The notes below the pieces were generated by a model. It did not search any database, had not been told where the DNA came from, and saw nothing but the letters and a program-made list of their open reading frames with translations. A stretch of 64,000 nt of DNA from an uncultured Bacteroidales bacterium (GTDB lineage Bacteria > Bacteroidota > Bacteroidia > Bacteroidales > UBA932), in contig CAMVKH010000004.1 in assembly GCA_947168065.1 (NCBI GenBank), positions 124,001-188,000 of the forward strand. Direction: 5' to 3'. The number at the start of each line of letters is the position of its first letter. Position 1 is the stretch's first letter. Made by a program: the position numbers and the translations under genes. This document shows positions 55,705 to 64,000 of this stretch, piece by piece.

Positions 55705-57987
55705 ATGAAAAAGATCCTGACGACACTCCTGTTGATAACACTCTGCCTCCCTGTCCTCAGGGCGGAAGAAGTAAGCACTCCCGAACCGCAGAAGAAACGC
55801 CCCACCGTCGGCCTCGTGCTCTCCGGCGGCGGCGCCAAAGGCATGGCGCACATCGGTGTCCTGAAGATGCTCGAACAACTGGACATCCCTGTCGACTATG
55901 TAGTCGGCACCAGTATCGGATCCATCATGGCCGGCTTTTATTCGTTGGGCTATTCCGCCGATGAACTCGACTCGCTGGTGCGTTCCCAGGACTGGGACCT
56001 CCTCATGAAAGACAAGAAGGAAAGGCGTAATATCTCTTACGACAACAAGAAGGATGACGACCGCTTCCTCTTCACTTTCCCGTTCATGAACCACAGGTCG
56101 CTCACCGACGAGACCACTGCGAACGCAGCGAACCGCAACAAGGGCCTCCTGAGGAACATGCCATCGGCGTTAGTCTCCGGCCACAACCTCGACCAGCTTT
56201 TCACCAAACTTTCGGTGGGCTACCAGGACGACATCGACTTCAACACCCTGCCCATCCCCTTCGCCTGCGTGGCCGTGGACCTCAACACGAAGGAGGAGGT
56301 CGTGTTCCACAGCGGCAATATCGTGACGGCAATCCGTGCAAGCATGTCGATCCCGGGCTATTTCGCCCCGGTCGAGGTCGGCGAGAAATTCCTCATAGAC
56401 GGGGGTATGCTCAACAACCTGCCGGTCGATGTGGTCAAGGAAATGGGAGCGGACTATGTCATCACGGTCGACCTTCATCATTTCAAGAAAACACGCGTGG
56501 ACACAGACCAGACCATCCCCGAGATGGTCGCGACGATGCTCAGTATGATGAACGGCGAGAAATACCAGTCCGGCCGGGCGGCGTCCGACATCATCATCGA
56601 GCCCAACACCAGCGCCTACGGAGTCCTGGCGTTTGACGAGATCAGCGTGGACGCCCTGATTGACAGCGGCCGTGTGGCGGCCAACCGCGTTCTTCCGCAG
56701 CTCCGGTCGCTGGCCGCCCACCTGAAGGAATATCCCCGGACCGACACGAAACGTCCCCCCAAGGCCATCAATCTGAGCCGTGACTCCGTACTGATCTCCC
56801 AAATGGAAATCGACGGTACAGACAGCGACGACATGACGTGGCTCATGTCAAAGACCGATATCGGGCCCGGCAAGTTCGTGTCGGGACAAGACATGGACAA
56901 CGCGATGTCATTCTTCTACAACACGAAGTGTTTCCGGAAGATCAACTATTCCATCGCAGGAAAGGAGGGTGGTTACAACCTCAAGGTCCACTTCGTTCCG
57001 CAGCGCCTGCACCAGGCAGGACTCGGATTCCGCTTCGACAGCGAGGAGATGGCCTCGATCCTGCTCGGCGTGTCGCTCAACAAATACAAGCTGTTTGGCT
57101 CGAAACTCGACACGAAACTGGAACTCGGCCAGAATTCCAACCTGACCGTCAACTACGGATACACGTTCCGCAACCTGACGCGGCTCAACATTTCTGCGAC
57201 TGCGCAGCATTTTTCGGCTAATTTCTACGACAATTTCTTGAACACCAAGGAGGAACTCGAATACAACCTGAGCGCGGAAGAACGCTACAGCCTGTTCCGC
57301 GCAAAAGCCGACTACCAGATTACCGGATGGCGGAACGCGGACATCAAGATCGGCATCCTCTACGACAACTACAGATGCCGGGTCATCGATGCGACACCCG
57401 AAGGCTTCAACCTCGGAGAAAGTTTCGACAGCCAGGACTGGCAGGCCTTTGTAAACTGGCATTTCGACAATCTCGACGACAGTTACTATCCCCGGGACGG
57501 GCATCAGTTCAACTTGCTTGGATCCGTAATGGACCAATACGGAAGTTTCGTATTCGATGCAAGGCTCGACTACAAGGTAGCGCTTCCCCTGGGCAGGAGG
57601 GTCACCCTCATTCCCCAGACATGGAACCGCTGGTTGTTCGGACAACCCTTGCGTTACTACCGCAACATGGTCGGCGGGTATATGGCCGGGCGCTATGCTC
57701 CCTGGCATTTCCCCTTCGTGGGAATCAACAACGCACATTGGACCAAGGCCAACACCGACATCGCCAGAATCGACCTCCGCATCAACCTTTTCGGTGAACA
57801 CTACTTGACGATGATCGGCAACTACCTGGCTGAATGGGAATTTGGAGACAAATCCCTTGTCAGCAACTTCGGCGCCGGGGTCGGCTATTCGGTCAACACG
57901 ATCATCGGACCGATCCAGTTCAGCACGCACTGGTCCACCCTGTCGAAGAAAGTGGGCTTCTATTTCTCCCTCGGTTACGAGTTCTAA
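55705..57987 (+). CDS. Patatin-like phospholipase with POTRA and outer-membrane barrel (type Vd-like), copy 1
   Basis: This 760-residue protein has a signal peptide (to about residue 20) and an N-terminal patatin domain with the oxyanion loop SGGGAKGMAHIGVL, nucleophile GTSIGS and the Asp of LIDGGMLNNLP, so the Ser-Asp dyad is intact. A POTRA-like region follows (around QMEIDGTDSDDMTWLM) and then a 16-strand-type barrel, ending SLGYEF with the terminal Phe. This resembles PlpD/FplA type Vd autotransporters, which have phospholipase A1 activity. A paralogue follows directly. Confidence 0.92.
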   Translation: MKKILTTLLLITLCLPVLRAEEVSTPEPQKKRPTVGLVLSGGGAKGMAHIGVLKMLEQLDIPVDYVVGTSIGSIMAGFYSLGYSADELDSLVRSQDWDLLMKDKKERRNISYDNKKDDDRFLFTFPFMNHRSLTDETTANAANRNKGLLRNMPSALVSGHNLDQLFTKLSVGYQDDIDFNTLPIPFACVAVDLNTKEEVVFHSGNIVTAIRASMSIPGYFAPVEVGEKFLIDGGMLNNLPVDVVKEMGADYVITVDLHHFKKTRVDTDQTIPEMVATMLSMMNGEKYQSGRAASDIIIEPNTSAYGVLAFDEISVDALIDSGRVAANRVLPQLRSLAAHLKEYPRTDTKRPPKAINLSRDSVLISQMEIDGTDSDDMTWLMSKTDIGPGKFVSGQDMDNAMSFFYNTKCFRKINYSIAGKEGGYNLKVHFVPQRLHQAGLGFRFDSEEMASILLGVSLNKYKLFGSKLDTKLELGQNSNLTVNYGYTFRNLTRLNISATAQHFSANFYDNFLNTKEELEYNLSAEERYSLFRAKADYQITGWRNADIKIGILYDNYRCRVIDATPEGFNLGESFDSQDWQAFVNWHFDNLDDSYYPRDGHQFNLLGSVMDQYGSFVFDARLDYKVALPLGRRVTLIPQTWNRWLFGQPLRYYRNMVGGYMAGRYAPWHFPFVGINNAHWTKANTDIARIDLRINLFGEHYLTMIGNYLAEWEFGDKSLVSNFGAGVGYSVNTIIGPIQFSTHWSTLSKKVGFYFSLGYEF

Positions 57988-58001
57988 AGCCGTCCTGTCC
58001 G

Positions 58002-60269
58002 ATGAAACGCGCGCTCACCCTTGCAATGCTGGTCCTGCTCAGCTTTCCTGCCTTCGCGCAACGGCCGAAGGTCGGTGTGGTCCTATGCGGCGGCGGAGCC
58101 AAGGGGGCCGCCCACGTGGGCGTCCTGAAAGTTTTGGAAGAGAATGACATCCCCATCGACCTGATCGTCGGCACCAGTATGGGGGCCATCGTCGGCGGTC
58201 TGTATTCCATCGGATACAGTGCCTCCGAGCTCGATTCGCTGATCATGGCGCAGGACTGGAACGTGGTCATGAGCGACCGGATTCCCCGTCGCGACACTTA
58301 CTTCGACCAGCGCAAATACAAGGACAACTACCTGATCCGGATTCCCTTCGGCCGCGGCGACTACAGCCGGCTCGGTGCCCGGCCCCAACCCCGCCGCAAC
58401 GAGACAGGATCACTGCTGTCCAACATTCCGCTGGCCTACGTCACGGGGCAGAACGTCTATAACCTGTTCACCCGGCTGTCCGTGGGCTATCAGGACTCGC
58501 TCGACTTCTCCCGCATGCCGATTCCTTTCGCCTGCGTGGCCGTCGACCTGATCGGAAAAAAGGAAGTGGTCTTCAAGAGCGGCAACTTCGTCGATGCCAT
58601 CCGCGCATCGATGGCCATCCCCGGTTATTTCTCCCCCGTACGGATCGACGACATGGTGCTCATCGACGGAGGTGCCCTGAACAATTTTCCGGTCGATGTG
58701 GCCCGGGAAATGGGTGCCGACATCATCATCGGCGTAAAACCCGGCGGGGTACCGGAGGATGAACCTGAAATCGAGAGCATCGGCGACCTGTTCAGTGAAA
58801 TCGTCGACCTGTACACCGATACGAAGATGTCGGCGGCCATCGCCTCCACCGACATCCTCATCACGCCCGACACCAAGGGCTTCAACATGATGAACTTCGA
58901 CAACAGGAGCCTTCGCATCCTGATAGACAAAGGCGAGGAAGGTGCACGGGAGAAGCAGGAAGAACTTACCAGGTTGAAAGACCGGCTCGACCGCTCCCAG
59001 GAGCAGTTCATCGGCCCGATGAAAAAGGCTGAACCCTACCGGAAGGCCATCCGCCTGGACCGCGACTCCCTGACCCTGCGAACCGTATCGTTCAACGGCC
59101 TGACCGCAAAGGACGCCCAGTGGCTGCTGCAGAAAAGCCCGCTCAAACCCGGGGCAAGGATCAGCGGAACGACGCTAGACGAAGAAGTCACACGTTTCTA
59201 CAACACGGCTGCCTTCGCCTCTGTCACCTACCAGCTCAAGGGGCACGAAGCCCCCTACGACCTGCAGCTGAATTTCGTCAACGGGCGCAAATCCGGTATC
59301 GGTGCGGGTTTCCGTTTCGACAGCGAGGACATCGCCGCCGTGCTGGTGGGCATCGGCATCAATGAAAATGCACTCTACGGCTCGAAGTTCTCGGCGACAG
59401 CCCGCCTGGCATACAACATGCAGGCGAACCTGCAATATACCTACGCCTTCAAGTCGCTGGCCCAATTCAACATGGGCTACTCATACCGTTCGTCGAACCT
59501 CAACTTTGACACTTTCTTCATGAAAAGCAACATGACGGTCCACCGCCACTCCGTCACCGCCATGTTCTCCACCACCAAAACCCGCGACCTGGCCATCGAC
59601 TTGGGCGCCCGTTTCAACCTGGTCCGCTACATGGACCGTACCGGAGGCGCCACCGATGAGATGATACGTTATGACATCGACGACAGCCGCAAGCTGTTTG
59701 CCAACGCTTTCGCCCGCTTCCAGCTCGACCGGCGCGACCAGGAGGACTTTCCGACCCAAGGCCACAACTTCGACGGAATGTTCGAATACTATCTTGGCCG
59801 GCTGTTTGACGACCACCCCAGTTTCAGCGTAGCCAGCGCCCACTACACGACCGTCATCCCGGCCGGACGGCACCTGGCCTTTCTCCTTTCGCTCGACGGT
59901 CGCGTGGTCTTCGGCAACGACATCCCGCTCTACTACGCAAACATGGTGGGTGGCAGTCTGGCCGGCCGCTACACGGACCAGCAGATTCCGTTCATCGGAT
60001 TCGGCCGCGTCCATCTCTTCGATACGGCCCTGGGCATTGCCACGCTCGACGCCCGCTACCATTTCCTCGACAACCACTATGTGTTCCTCTCCGGTGCCTA
60101 TGCCCGGGATTTCCACAAACTGTCGGAGGTATTTTCCGGCAGTCCCACCATCGGCGCCCGGCTCGGCTATGCCTACAACTCCTTCATCGGCCCCCTGGCC
60201 TTCAACCTGTTCTGGTCGAACTACACCCAGCGTATCGGCGCCTATATCAGCATCGGTTACAATTTCTGA
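58002..60269 (+). CDS. Patatin-like phospholipase with POTRA and barrel, copy 2
   Basis: The ATG at 58002 gives a signal peptide (LTLAMLVLLSFPAFAQ) and 755 residues. It has the same architecture as copy 1: patatin motifs GGGAKGAAHVGVL, GTSMGA and LIDGGALNNFP, a POTRA segment (VSFNGLTAKDAQWLLQ), and a barrel ending SIGYNF. Many stretches are near-identical to copy 1 in type (DIPIDLIVGTSMGAIVGGLYSIG against DIPVDYVVGTSIGSIMAGFYSLG), so this is a tandem duplication with later divergence. It starts 14 nt after copy 1. Confidence 0.92.
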   Translation: MKRALTLAMLVLLSFPAFAQRPKVGVVLCGGGAKGAAHVGVLKVLEENDIPIDLIVGTSMGAIVGGLYSIGYSASELDSLIMAQDWNVVMSDRIPRRDTYFDQRKYKDNYLIRIPFGRGDYSRLGARPQPRRNETGSLLSNIPLAYVTGQNVYNLFTRLSVGYQDSLDFSRMPIPFACVAVDLIGKKEVVFKSGNFVDAIRASMAIPGYFSPVRIDDMVLIDGGALNNFPVDVAREMGADIIIGVKPGGVPEDEPEIESIGDLFSEIVDLYTDTKMSAAIASTDILITPDTKGFNMMNFDNRSLRILIDKGEEGAREKQEELTRLKDRLDRSQEQFIGPMKKAEPYRKAIRLDRDSLTLRTVSFNGLTAKDAQWLLQKSPLKPGARISGTTLDEEVTRFYNTAAFASVTYQLKGHEAPYDLQLNFVNGRKSGIGAGFRFDSEDIAAVLVGIGINENALYGSKFSATARLAYNMQANLQYTYAFKSLAQFNMGYSYRSSNLNFDTFFMKSNMTVHRHSVTAMFSTTKTRDLAIDLGARFNLVRYMDRTGGATDEMIRYDIDDSRKLFANAFARFQLDRRDQEDFPTQGHNFDGMFEYYLGRLFDDHPSFSVASAHYTTVIPAGRHLAFLLSLDGRVVFGNDIPLYYANMVGGSLAGRYTDQQIPFIGFGRVHLFDTALGIATLDARYHFLDNHYVFLSGAYARDFHKLSEVFSGSPTIGARLGYAYNSFIGPLAFNLFWSNYTQRIGAYISIGYNF

Positions 60270-60272
60270 TCC

Positions 60273-60728
60273 ATGGACAAAGACTTGATGCTCAACAGGA
60301 TGATGCGGCAGTGCGCCCTGCGTGAACACTGCCGGCAGGAGATCCGCCGCAAACTTGCCGGACTGCCGGAGGCGGATGCGGACGAGATCCTTGCCCGGCT
60401 CTGCCGCGAAGGTTACGTGGACGATGCGCGCTACGCCCGGGCTTTCGCCCGCGACAAAAGTGCACTGCAGGGTTGGGGAAGTCTCAAAATTAAGTTAGCT
60501 TTGCAGAGAAAAGCCATCGATGCGGCCGCGATTGCATCGGCATTGGAAGCGATTGACACGCCGGCCGCGGAGGCCAGGAAGGAACAGGTGCTGCGGGCGA
60601 AATGGGACGCACTCGACCGGGAGGAAGACCCGGCGCGGCGTCAGGCCAAATTCTTCCGCTATGCGATGAGCCGCGGCTACGGTTACGAAGAAACAAAACG
60701 GATTTATGATTACCTCAGAAGAGATTAA
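60273..60728 (+). CDS. recX: RecX-family regulatory protein
   Basis: This 151-residue protein has the three-helix RecX repeats (MMRQCALREHCRQEIRRKL, LCREGYVDDARYARAFARDK, LALQRKAIDAAAIASAL) and the C-terminal FFRYAMSRGYGYEETKRIY. RecX binds RecA filaments and limits their growth. It is 3 nt after the second patatin gene, and the prfB start codon overlaps its end by 23 nt. It is not next to recA, which lies about 6 kb upstream. Confidence 0.88.
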   Translation: MDKDLMLNRMMRQCALREHCRQEIRRKLAGLPEADADEILARLCREGYVDDARYARAFARDKSALQGWGSLKIKLALQRKAIDAAAIASALEAIDTPAAEARKEQVLRAKWDALDREEDPARRQAKFFRYAMSRGYGYEETKRIYDYLRRD

Positions 60729-61783
60729 AACGATTAAACAGCGGATAGAGACGTTGGGGAGGTTTCTTTGACATCCCCGGGAAACGTTCTGAACTAGCTG
60801 AAAAACAAGCCAAAACCACAGCACCCGACTTTTGGGACGACCCGAAGGCCGCGGAAGCTTTCATGAAAGGTGTCTCCGCCGTCAAATACTGGGTCGACGG
60901 CTACGATGCCCTCGAAGCCGGCTTCGCCGACCTGGAGACCCTGCTGGACTTCGGTGAAGACGCGGCCGACGACATCGACGCCGCCTACAAGGACCTTGTC
61001 GATAAATTGGAAGCCCTGGAGATGCGCAACATGCTCGGCGCCGAAGGCGATAACCTGGGCGCCGTGCTGACCATCAACTCCGGCGCCGGCGGTACCGAAT
61101 CCAACGACTGGTCGTCGATGCTCATGCGTATGTACACCCGCTGGGGCGAACGCAACGGCTATAAGATGACCGTCACCGAATTGTTGGAAGGCGACGAGGC
61201 CGGCATCAAATCGTGCACCATCCAGTTCGAAGGCGATTACGCCTACGGCTACCTGAAAGCCGAGAACGGCGTCCACCGTCTCGTCCGCATCTCGCCCTAC
61301 AACGCCCAGGGCAAGCGCCAGACTACCTTCTCGTCGGTTTTCGTGTACCCGCTCGTGGACGATACCATCCAGATCGAGATCAACCCCGCCGACCTGGAAT
61401 GGGATACCTTCCGCTCCTCCGGGGCAGGCGGCCAGAACGTCAACAAGGTCGAAACCGGCGTACGAGTGCGGCACATCCCTACCGGCATCACCGTCGAAAA
61501 CACCGAAACCCGCTCGCAGCTTGACAATCGTCAGAACGCCCTGCGCATCCTCAAGTCGCATCTCTATGACCTGGAGCTCAAGAAGCGCCAGGAGAAGCAG
61601 GCCGAGCTCGAAGGGCAGAAGAAACGCATCGAATGGGGCTCGCAGATCCGCTCCTATGTACTCCATCCCTACAAGATGGTCAAGGACCTTCGCACCGGCT
61701 ACGAGACCTCCGACACCCAGGGCGTCCTCGACGGCGACCTGAACGCCTTCATGAAAGAATACCTTATGCGAAACGATCTTTAA
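60706..61783 (+). CDS. prfB: Peptide chain release factor 2 with programmed +1 frameshift
   Basis: The frame-0 start (MITSEEIKTIKQRIETLGRFL) ends at an in-frame UGA at 60769-60771. The site reads GGGGAGG TTT CTT TGA C, the classical RF2 autoregulatory slip site with an internal Shine-Dalgarno-like GGGGAGG 3 nt before CTT. A +1 shift at CTT continues the frame from 60770 (DIPGKRSELAEKQAK) to 61783, giving about 358 residues. The GGQ motif is present in SSGAGGQNVNKVETGV. The start overlaps recX by 23 nt, and a fumarase gene follows by 12 nt. Confidence 0.95.
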
Positions 61784-61795
61784 ATCAAATACACT

Positions 61796-63412
61796 ATGGA
61801 ATTCAAATACGCACCCATGTTCCAGCTCGGTGAAGACACCACCGAGTACTACAGAATCCCCGGTTCCGAAGCCTGGGTCTCGGTCGGCGACTTCGAAGGC
61901 AAACCCATGCTGAAAGTCAAGCCCGAGGCGCTCACCGTGATGGCGAACACCGCTTTCCGCGATGTCTCGTTCATGCTCCGTCCGGCACACAACGCCCAGG
62001 TGGCGAAGATCCTCTCCGACCCGGAAGCTTCCGAAAACGACAAATACGTGGCTCTCACCATGCTGCGCAATGCTGAAGTAGCCTGCAAGGGCAAGCTCCC
62101 GTTCTGCCAGGATACGGGCACGGCCATCATCCACGGAGAGAAAGGCCAGCAGGTCTGGACCGGCTTCTGCGACGAGGAGGCCCTCTCGAAAGGCGTCTTC
62201 AAGACGTACACCGAAGAGAATCTCCGCTACAGCCAGAATGCTCCGCTGACCATGTACGATGAAGTCAACACGAAGTGCAACCTGCCCGCCCAGATCGACA
62301 TCGAGGCGACGGAAGGCATGGAGTACCGTTTCCTCTGCGTGACCAAAGGCGGCGGCAGCGCCAACAAGAGCTATCTCTACCAGGAGACCAAAGCCATCCT
62401 CAATCCCGGCACGCTGGTACCTTTCCTCGTAGGAAAGATGAAGACCCTCGGCACAGCAGCCTGCCCGCCGTACCACATCGCCTTCGTCATCGGCGGCACC
62501 TCGGCGGAGCGCAACCTGCTTACCGTCAAGCTCGCCTCCTGCAAATACTACGACTCGCTGCCTACGACCGGGGACGAGACCGGCCGCGCCTTCCGCGACG
62601 TGGAGCTGGAAAAGAAAGTGTGGGAAGAAGCCTGCAAGATCGGCCTCGGCGCCCAGTTCGGCGGCAAGTATATGGCGCACGACGTGCGCATCATCCGCCT
62701 GCCGCGCCACGGCGCGAGCTGCCCGGTGGGCCTTGGCGTGAGCTGCTCAGCTGACCGCAATATCAAGTGCAAGATCAACAGGGAAGGTGTCTGGATCGAG
62801 AAACTCGACGACAATCCGGGCCGCTGGATTCCTGAGGAACTCCGCAAGGCCGGCGAGGGCAACGCTGTGAAGATCAACCTCGACCAGCCGATGTCCGAGG
62901 TCTGCAAGATCCTGACGAAATACCCCATCGGCACGCGCCTGAGCCTGAATGGCACCATCATCGTGGGCCGCGACATCGCCCACGCGAAGATCAAGGAGCG
63001 CCTGGACCGCGGCGAGGAGATGCCACAGTACCTGAAAGAGCACCCCATCTATTACGCCGGCCCGGCCAAGACGCCGGCAGGCATGGCCTGCGGCTCCATG
63101 GGCCCGACCACTGCAGGCCGCATGGACCCGTACGTCGACCTGTTCCAGGACCACGGCGGATCGATGGTCATGCTGGCCAAGGGCAACCGCAGCCAGGCCG
63201 TGACCGACGCCTGCAAGAAGCACGGAGGCTTCTACCTCGGCTCGATCGGCGGCCCGGCCGCCATCCTGGCCCAGAACAACATCAAGAGTATCGAGTGCGT
63301 CGAATATCCCGAACTCGGCATGGAGGCCATCTGGAAGATCCGCGTGGAGAACTTCCCCGCCTTCATCCTCGTGGATGACAAGGGCAACGATTTCTTCGCA
63401 CAGTTCAAATAA
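61796..63412 (+). CDS. Class I fumarate hydratase (4Fe-4S type)
   Basis: This 538-residue enzyme interconverts fumarate and malate. It has the class I single-chain layout, with the alpha part ([14 protein letters not shown], where the Cys binds the cluster) and the beta part ([32 protein letters not shown]). Further cluster Cys are in [18 protein letters not shown] and [16 protein letters not shown]. Oxygen-labile enzymes of this kind fit an anaerobe. With aspA (24 kb) it feeds the fumarate pool. The gene is followed by the inverted-repeat cluster at 63456-63577. Confidence 0.95.
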   Translation: MEFKYAPMFQLGEDTTEYYRIPGSEAWVSVGDFEGKPMLKVKPEALTVMANTAFRDVSFMLRPAHNAQVAKILSDPEASENDKYVALTMLRNAEVACKGKLPFCQDTGTAIIHGEKGQQVWTGFCDEEALSKGVFKTYTEENLRYSQNAPLTMYDEVNTKCNLPAQIDIEATEGMEYRFLCVTKGGGSANKSYLYQETKAILNPGTLVPFLVGKMKTLGTAACPPYHIAFVIGGTSAERNLLTVKLASCKYYDSLPTTGDETGRAFRDVELEKKVWEEACKIGLGAQFGGKYMAHDVRIIRLPRHGASCPVGLGVSCSADRNIKCKINREGVWIEKLDDNPGRWIPEELRKAGEGNAVKINLDQPMSEVCKILTKYPIGTRLSLNGTIIVGRDIAHAKIKERLDRGEEMPQYLKEHPIYYAGPAKTPAGMACGSMGPTTAGRMDPYVDLFQDHGGSMVMLAKGNRSQAVTDACKKHGGFYLGSIGGPAAILAQNNIKSIECVEYPELGMEAIWKIRVENFPAFILVDDKGNDFFAQFK

Positions 63413-63455
63413 ACGGCCGGGGGCTCACACACCGGAGGCTCCGCAGCCCCCCTAC

Positions 63456-63577
63456 TTTTGCCGCGACGACAACCTGAGACAGCTCAGCGTGTCGTCGCGG
63501 CAGCTTTTTCCCCGAAAACGGCCGTTTTCGTTCCGCGACGACAACGTAGCGCCCTTCACAATGTCGTCGCGGCAAAA
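63456..63577. repeat. Nested inverted-repeat cluster between fumarase and ABC genes
   Basis: TTTTGCCGCGACGACA at 63456-63471 is inverted at 63562-63577. The core CCGCGACGACA also appears inverted at 63490-63502 and direct at 63533-63543. An 18-bp palindrome CGAAAACGGCCGTTTTCG lies at 63513-63530. The space can form large hairpins in either direction and probably ends both convergent transcripts. Confidence 0.85.
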
Positions 63578-63581
63578 GTCT

Positions 63582-64000
63582 TTAGTCCAGTCGGATGGTT
63601 TCGTCGCAGAGGGCGGCGACGGCGGGGCGGTGCGTGATGAAGATCATCGTGCGTTCCGGGAAGGCGGTGAACAGACGGGAGAAGAGTTCCCTTTCCGTCG
63701 CTTCGTCGAGCGAGGCGCTGATCTCATCGAGGAGCAGGATGCTGCCCGGACGAAGCAGGCCGCGGGCGATGGCGATGCGCTGGGCCTGGCCTTCGCTCAG
63801 GCCGATGCCGCGTTCGCCCAACTCCGTGTCCAGCCCGTCGGGCAGGTCGAAAACGAAGTCGGCCACGGCCGTGTGAAGTGCCTGGCGGAGGTCTTCCTCC
63901 GTTGCCGAAGGCTGGGCGAGCAGCAGGTTGAACCGCACCGTGCCGCTCAACAAGGAATTACCCTGCGGGACAAAGACGAAGTCCGGACGCGTCGCTGAAC
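63582..64000 (-). CDS. ABC exporter, C-terminal part of ATPase domain (partial)
   Basis: The gene runs off the right edge of the window. The visible 139 or so residues contain the Q-loop PQGNSLLSGTVRFNLLL, the signature GIGLSEGQAQRIAIARGLL, Walker B ILLLDEISASLDEA and the switch His in IFITHRPAVAAL, ending CDETIRLD. The order and the wording are those of MsbA/MdlB-type fused exporters. It is convergent with the fumarase gene, and the inverted-repeat cluster lies between them. Confidence 0.9.
   Translation of the reverse strand, partial: SATRPDFVFVPQGNSLLSGTVRFNLLLAQPSATEEDLRQALHTAVADFVFDLPDGLDTELGERGIGLSEGQAQRIAIARGLLRPGSILLLDEISASLDEATERELFSRLFTAFPERTMIFITHRPAVAALCDETIRLD

Overview
The window looks like a chromosomal segment from a GC-rich member of the Bacteroidales (phylum Bacteroidota). 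The evidence is the gene content: glycine-lipid type acyltransferases, NVEALA peptides with BF3164-type propeller lipoproteins, DUF3244, FISUMP, a BspA/M64 peptidase, a TPR transducer lipoprotein and a DUF2795 acidic protein. At least a dozen -7 boxes of the Bacteroidota form TAnnTTTG also lie just upstream of genes, and Shine-Dalgarno sequences are scarce. A family-level assignment is not possible from the sequence alone. Most of the window is visibly GC-rich. The stretch from about 12.5 to 23.5 kb is largely AT-rich and carries the accessory genes.

Layout. 0-4.1 kb (+): DUF3108 protein, GH3-family enzyme, then an acyltransferase pair resembling GlsA/GlsB of glycine-lipid synthesis. 4.1-5.3 kb: glutathione peroxidase lipoprotein and a small protein of 17-residue repeats. 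5.4-17.3 kb (-): a long co-directional array in which an RND efflux system (TolC, adaptor, two permeases) is interleaved with two NVEALA peptide genes, two beta-propeller lipoproteins and a CxxC redoxin lipoprotein. 17.3-21.4 kb: an accessory island with a frameshifted IS30-family element, an AT-rich OLD-like ATPase/TOPRIM protein (candidate phage defence) and an apparently intact IS4-family element. 21.5-23.8 kb: DUF3244 protein and TPR transducer with a C10 tract between them. 24-27.4 kb (-): folE, trkA, aspA. 27.4-30 kb (+): mqnB, mqnD, a LolD/MacB-type ATPase and a PduO-type adenosyltransferase. 30-39.3 kb: DUF2795 protein, a large M64 peptidase lipoprotein, two AraC-type regulators, and a divergent module in which a TPR-CHAT protease faces a CHASE2 membrane protein and an exported protein. 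39.3-45.9 kb (-): yitT, leuS, an M28-like/TonB_C fusion, gcvT and a SPOR lipoprotein. 45.9-51.7 kb: capA-like gene, phoH, FISUMP lipoprotein, apbE and a D-aminoacylase. 51.7-54.5 kb (-): outer-membrane protein, trpS, recA. 54.6-63.4 kb (+): rlmN, two tandem patatin/POTRA/barrel proteins, recX, prfB (with a +1 frameshift site) and a class I fumarase. The window ends in the C-terminal part of an ABC exporter.

How the genes may work together. Two regions look like undescribed systems. The first is the RND/NVEALA/propeller/redoxin array, where small Cys-containing exported peptides are encoded inside an efflux operon. The second is the TPR-CHAT/CHASE2/exported-protein module, whose two -7 boxes lie back to back in the 64 bp between the start codons. 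Other points of interest are a dense inverted-repeat cluster after the fumarase gene, an M28 peptidase that has lost its catalytic base, a poly(C) tract, and a composition break inside the TPR transducer gene. No tRNA, rRNA or CRISPR array was seen.
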